From assembly GCA_012295275.1 (NCBI GenBank), contig CM022674.1, forward strand, positions 12,337,864-12,385,863: a stretch of 48,000 nucleotides of DNA, in the 5' to 3' direction. Below, piece after piece: positions 12,138-48,000 of the stretch; within the stretch, counting starts at the first letter, position 1, and each line of letters starts with the position of its first letter. The notes beneath the pieces were generated by a model. That model ran no database searches and was not told the DNA's origin. It worked only from the letters and a program-made list of their open reading frames with translations. The position numbers were made by a program, and so were the translations under genes. The DNA is from Chrysomallon squamiferum (Eukaryota > Mollusca > Gastropoda > Neomphalida > Peltospiridae).

Positions 12138-13704
12138 TGAGAGTTTTTGGATTTATTAAAACAAATTTTTAAAAACATTTGATAAATTAAAGTGATTAAG
12201 GCATTTTCACCTAATATGCCTGTAAGTTACATCATCCTAATTACATTTAGCTAATATGTCTTTGAATACATTATCATAATTATTTTCAGCTAACAGGCCT
12301 ATGAGTATGATTTCAGTTGACACAGACACATCAGTACATTGTCATACTGCTTACCATATTTCAAATTTTTGTGAAGTATAATTTTGTTACCAGTGTAGTA
12401 AAGACTGTATGGAATTTGAGAAAATTGTATAACCAACATCAGTCCAACAACATTTAAACACATGCTTTCCTTGTTCATGTTATTCTCAGTAGAAATGAGA
12501 ATATTAACCAACATTCAAGAACATTCATTATATTTTGATTCACTGAAACTTAAGCTGCTTGTGTGTCTGTCTTATAACTGAAGTCTGTAATACAATCTCA
12601 CTTCTGAAAGTTTGTCACAGCTTAGCCTTTCTTATTAATCAAAGACTGCATTTTCCTGACAGGTGTAATGGCATATCAATACACCTGTAATAAGAGGTGA
12701 AATAGCTCAAGTGATTTATTGATCAATCCAGTAAAAAAAATCAATATTTCTCTGTTCAAATTATGTGGTGTGTAAAACTGCAGTATTGTAGAAAATGATT
12801 GTGAATCGTTTGTTGTTTCCGGATTTAACTGGGGTTCTATAAAAAAAATATATTTTTTATGGTTTGGGTTTTTTTAAATTTAATTTATATGATTAGTACC
12901 AGGCTTTGATGTTTATTGTTAATATTTTTCAAGAGTCTGTAATTACACAGCATGTTAAATTGGTTTCAAAATACAACCAGATTATGTTGGATTTTATTTA
13001 TTATTTTCAAAACATTTACAACATTATAAAGAAAAAGACGGGATTGTGTTTGTAATGGAGAATGTGATAATTAAATTTAGTCTATGACTGAATAGATGAA
13101 TGAACTTGAAAGTGTGGATTTATGAAAAATAATTCATTCTTAGAGGACTCATAAAATATCTTTCTTAATTCCTTTTTTTTTTTCACAGTATTTTTATTTT
13201 TGCTTTATCCAAATGATTTTGTGATAAATAATTATTATTATAATTAGTAATAACAGTAGCAGTAGAAGTACTGGTGGTGGTAGTAATAATAGTAGTTGTA
13301 GAAGAAATAGTGGTAGTAGTAGTTGTTGTTGTGTTAGTAATAGCAACAATAGCAGTAGTAATATACTACTAGTAGTAGTAACATGAGAAGTTAATGTTAT
13401 TTGACAGCTTATTATTGTTTATTATTAATATTTATTTATTTGTTTACGTACATATTTATATATTTTAATGATAGAAGCCAGAAGCTGATGTGTTATAGAA
13501 TTTTGTAGTTAAATGTTTTATTTGTTTATTAACTTTAGTGACAAATACTTCTTTTTCTCTGTTTTAAAATATAAATTTATATATTAATAATTATAACACA
13601 AAAAATAAATAATCTTTATTAACTATTTTTTATCATTTAAACATTTTTCACGCAAAAATATTCTTTTAGACTGTTAAGATATAGTCAAATAACTTATATT
13701 TGTT

Positions 13705-13895
13705 CACAGAATATATTTTTCTTTGTCATTAACATTAAGATAAGAACCTGCTTTTACGTTTAAGATTTTTCGTAGAATATGTTTTGTTTTGTCATTAATG
13801 TTAAAATAAGAAGTGACCCATTAACAAATTGTCAAATAATTAACAGTTTTTTCACAGAATAAAACTTCCTTTATCATTAATGTTAAGATAAGAGA
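13705..13895. repeat. Diverged tandem repeat, three copies
   Basis: Three copies of a unit containing CAGAAT..., then TTTGTCATTAA and AAGATAAGA, starting near 13709, 13773 and 13855. The copies differ by many substitutions, so the duplication is old. Confidence 0.65.
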
Positions 13896-14330
13896 CAATT
13901 CCTAGCTTTCAGATTAAGTGACCCTAAATGGTTTTACATTTCGGAATCTCAAATAATCCTAAATCTGATAAGCTAATCCATTTTGGCAGCTCATCTGACT
14001 TTCTTGCCTGATATGAGGCACTGAATAACCGTTGTTTCTCACCCCCACATGAAGATTACTGAGGATATGTCATGGTACAGACTCACAATGAAACAGGTGA
14101 CAAAATGCACACCAGTTCCACTTGTTCTACCTCCACACGTATCAGTGACCTTCTGACACTGAAGGTCAGAGGTTAAGGTTAATATAATGAGCAGGTGTGC
14201 CTACCTCTGGGTCACAGTGATATAACCACCAGACTATGAAAGGTACAGATATTGCACATAAAACAGTTGTGCTGACATAACATTAATGGTTAAGCAATTC
14301 TGTGATCAGATCTTGGCACTGAAAGATGTG

Positions 14331-14425
14331 TTTATCTAACTCACTAACATATTAACAATGACAGACAACTACTTTGTGTTTATGACCAAGGCAGACATGC
14401 ATGATTATTCAGTATATTCAAGTAA
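14331..14425. repeat. Dispersed repeat copy B
   Basis: Second copy of the segment at 12037-12137, 2.3 kb downstream in the same orientation. No terminal structure is visible, so the element type is unknown. Confidence 0.7.
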
Positions 14426-14923
14426 ATACAAATCTGTTTTAAGTGGTTATTTAAGAAAATCAGAAGATGTCTAGATTGGGATATCAAGTCAGAAATTTTG
14501 ACCTGAAAATATTTCCAATCCAACCATTATGTAGTTCCTAGTATAAAGATATTAATCATTTAGTTTTGCTTTACTGCTACTTTTACTGCTATTTTTATTA
14601 TTACTATTATTAATACTTCGATTACTATTATTTTTAATATTTATTTATTAATTTATTTATTTTTATTATTACTGTTGTTATTATTTTTGATCAACAATAA
14701 TTGCAAAAATCTTACTTAATCGTTGTTTCAAGCCAATTTTATACAGTATTTATATTTAAAATAAATTTATTTTGTCATAAAATGAATATATATATAATAA
14801 AGAGCACATAACAGATAATATTTAAATATTTATAATTAATTAAGTATATTATTTATTTTATGCTTATTTTAAAGAATAACTGAATGTATGAGTAGGTTGA
14901 TATATGAATTGGAACAAAGGAAG

Positions 14924-14927
<4 letters not shown>

Positions 14928-14954
<27 letters not shown>
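14928..14954. repeat. (CA)n microsatellite
   Basis: About 13 CA units followed by ATGTATG. Confidence 0.93.
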
Positions 14955-14958
<4 letters not shown>

Positions 14959-15788
14959 TGTAGATCATATATCATACAGTCAATGGTTTTTTATTTGTTG
15001 TGTATATGAACCCACACAGAGACATGTCAGTATTTTGTTAAAATGAAATCTGTAATCTAAACCTTGTTGTACTGCTACTGGTTCAGACTTGTTACCCAGT
15101 GAACTACTACTTTAATATCCACCCTGATGAGTTTTTCATTCACAGAATTAATTTTAGAATTGTTATTAAAATTTGCATAATTTAGTTAATGTTTGCACTG
15201 TTTGATAAAACTGTGTGAGTAAATGTGTATATAAAAATATTTTGTTAGTTTAATGTTTTTTTTTTTTTGTAGATGTAATGTGATTAATTTCAGTTGATTA
15301 TTTTTCATGTGTTGTTAAGTTAGATAAACAAAGTATTGATAGTTTCAATATATTCAAAACTCAAGTTTGGGATTTTATAAACGTAATGTGTTCATTTGAT
15401 TATGATTTATATGTTTTGTTTTAGATAAATAAAGTATTGATAGTTATAACATACACTGAGCTCTATTTAAATTTACGTGCAACTTGAAAATGTTTTAGTA
15501 AAGCTAATTAAAGTTACTTTGTCACATACATGTACATGCAGACACAAATACACACTTATACACACATGTACATACAGAAAAAGATATACACAGAATTGAA
15601 AGAATAGATAAAAACACAATGTAATAAGCACTATATATAGGTACACATACAAAGAGAAATGAACATGTACTTCACATCTGTTTGTGTGTGTTTGTGTGTG
15701 TGTGTCAAATATACATATGCAGTCTCACACAAACATATTCTTGATTAATCTAATTAAGATTAATAATATCTTTTTTATTTATTTTCAG

Positions 15789-16194
15789 AATTGAAAGGAA
15801 TACATAAGCTTCTGTTAAGGAAAAAATGAGATATTAGCCTGTTGGAGTAATATAATGAAATCATTTCTAAAATAAAAATTGTACCCACTGTAATAATGAG
15901 ACAGAATGGAAGACAACTATATTAAGAATAAATGAATAATAAAAAGAATATAATATTTCATATTGGAACCAGAAGTATTCTAAGAGTACAAAAAAACATC
16001 AGTATATTTTCAAATATGATGAACTGGATGGTGGAAATTAAAGGTAGAAATAAACACACTATTTTACCTGTGACTGGATTAATTGGTATTCTGAAAAATG
16101 ACTCCTTTGGATAAAATAAAATAGAGCATGTGAGCAGTTTTTTATTCAAAAGAAATGAGATATTGCAATGTGTCATTTAGATCTTGGATAAACC
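15789..16194 (+). other. 5'UTR part of SFI1-like exon 1
   Basis: Begins after a T-rich acceptor (TTATTTTCAG). Contains several upstream ATGs, including a 60-codon uORF at 15932-16114 in a different frame from the main start. An in-frame TAA at 16189-16191 lies one codon before ATG 16195, which fixes that ATG as the first possible start of the main frame in this exon. Confidence 0.6.
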
Positions 16195-47143
<30,949 letters not shown>

Positions 47144-48000
47144 AAATGAATAGATATTTATTGAGAGGATTAAGATTACAGGATTACAGATTATAAATGT
47201 TTATGATTCAAGAACTGAAGATGGAAACAAGTTATGCAGTGATAAAAAAAATTCCAGATTTTAATTCCAGGTGCAGATTGGTTGGGAGGTGTTTGAAGGG
47301 TCTCTCTGCCCCTTTTCATATTGACCAAAATGTTTTTTTATCTAAAATGTCTTCCCATGTATACAGAAACAGTTTTCTATTTGTTTTAATTATACATGTA
47401 CATATTGACACAAAAATCTCAGTTTTTCATACATTTTCACATGAATTTGGTCAACATTCTCAGACAATCAACATTTCTTGTTCACTGTTAAAACAAATCC
47501 AGCTTGATGTAACATACTGATTTTTACCCCATATTTGACATGAATAGATACTTTTGACAAAATAACTAATGTTATTAAATTTATTATCTGAAGTAAGAAA
47601 TTTTGAAATAAAAAGATTCTTTTTTTTAATTTCATATTTAAATATTAGTGACACAAGTAATTATGTGTTCTGTACCAGTCTTGATCTTGTATCACAATAT
47701 CCCTGAGATTCTGATAAAGTTTTAAAGCTACAGGGAAGTCAAATTCATGACCACTGTAGCTGCCTCTGTACTTACACAGAGGTCAAAATTATGACCATTA
47801 TAGCTGTCACAAAAAGTCCAGAGGAAATGAAAATCTGGACATCTATAACAGTTGTTATGACTACACAATAGAGTAAAGTGTTTTTAGCATAATTTATAGA
47901 TACATTTAAAACAAAAACAACCACAGTAAACTGAAAAAATATGCAAAATATGTTTTATTGTGTTTATTTATACAGATAAACTGTGTGGAAGTGTAAATAT
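47144..48000 (+). other. 3'UTR and downstream sequence of the SFI1-like gene
   Basis: No further gene seen. The AATAAA at 47607-47612, 464 bases after the stop and followed by a T-run, is a reasonable poly(A) signal. Sequence from about 47700 shows a loosely repeated ATGACCA...GTAGCTG-type motif (about 47750 and 47795), which may be a short old duplication. Confidence 0.5.

Larger units (their letters stand above)
9064..15788 (+). other. Probable long first intron of the SFI1-like gene
   Basis: 6.7 kb with no exon that I can support. Contents from left to right: CA-rich degenerate repeats (10018-10265), poly-T (10568-10599), (TTA)n (11100-11240), adjacent pentanucleotide satellites (11500-11705), a repeated 95-bp segment (12037 and 14331), degenerate (GTA)n (13255-13385), a diverged tandem repeat (13705-13895), and (CA)n (14928-14954). 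A less AT-rich patch at about 13930-14340 may be an old transposon or SINE fragment, but I find no diagnostic end or A/B box. Confidence 0.5.

Noticed and set aside
13930-14340. Possible tRNA-derived SINE or transposon fragment
   Set aside because: Less AT-rich than its surroundings, but no A/B box, tail or inverted repeat could be identified.

Overview
The window is nuclear DNA from an animal. It is very AT-rich, packed with microsatellites, and carries two intron-rich genes plus the end of a third, all on the + strand. The proteins are typical of bilaterians. The A/T-rich introns full of (TTA)n, (CA)n, (GA)n and (TTTA)n, together with a mariner relic, suggest a mollusc, perhaps a cephalopod. 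That taxonomic guess is inference, not something read from a marker gene. There is no operon-like organisation, no RNA gene and no CRISPR array that I can support.

Layout. (1) 308-534: a putative terminal exon of an unidentified upstream gene, just after a (TTA)n run; two reading frames are possible. 535-3800 is AT-rich 3'UTR/intergenic sequence. (2) 3883-7157: a complete five-exon gene for the gamma subunit of the translocon-associated protein complex (SSR3/TRAP-gamma). Its 183 residues align almost end to end with the vertebrate protein as I remember it. (3) 7392-7769: a 378-bp mariner deletion derivative with perfect 25-bp inverted repeats and a TA target duplication. (4) About 8760-9063: a CpG-richer island ending in a good splice donor, which I take as a candidate promoter and first exon of the next gene. 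A 6.7-kb AT-rich intron follows. (5) 15789-47143: a giant SFI1-like (centrin-binding repeat) gene that fills two thirds of the window. I traced 33 coding exons whose splice phases all match.

The SFI1-like product would be about 3,000 residues. A single 4.2-kb exon encodes a disordered, Ser/Lys-rich N-terminal half with several internal short-motif repeats, including a cluster of S-P-x-K (CDK-type) sites. The remaining 32 exons encode about 48 Sfi1-type repeats (hydrophobic-x-x-Trp). A Ser-rich linker of about 115 residues splits them into two arrays of roughly 23 and 25. Human and yeast Sfi1 proteins have roughly 20 repeats, so the array is about twice the usual length. As assembled, the giant exon is broken by two small frameshifts, both in simple repeats (GTGTGT and A6). 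Coding signal continues across both, so I favour assembly indels or a recent lesion over unrelated ORFs.

The most unusual features are the doubled centrin-binding array with its hinge, the repetitive CDK-site-rich N-terminus, a 3' splice site embedded in the last unit of a tandem minisatellite (35.2-35.8 kb), several other acceptors built from microsatellites, and long complementary (CT)n and (GA)n tracts in different introns of the same transcript.
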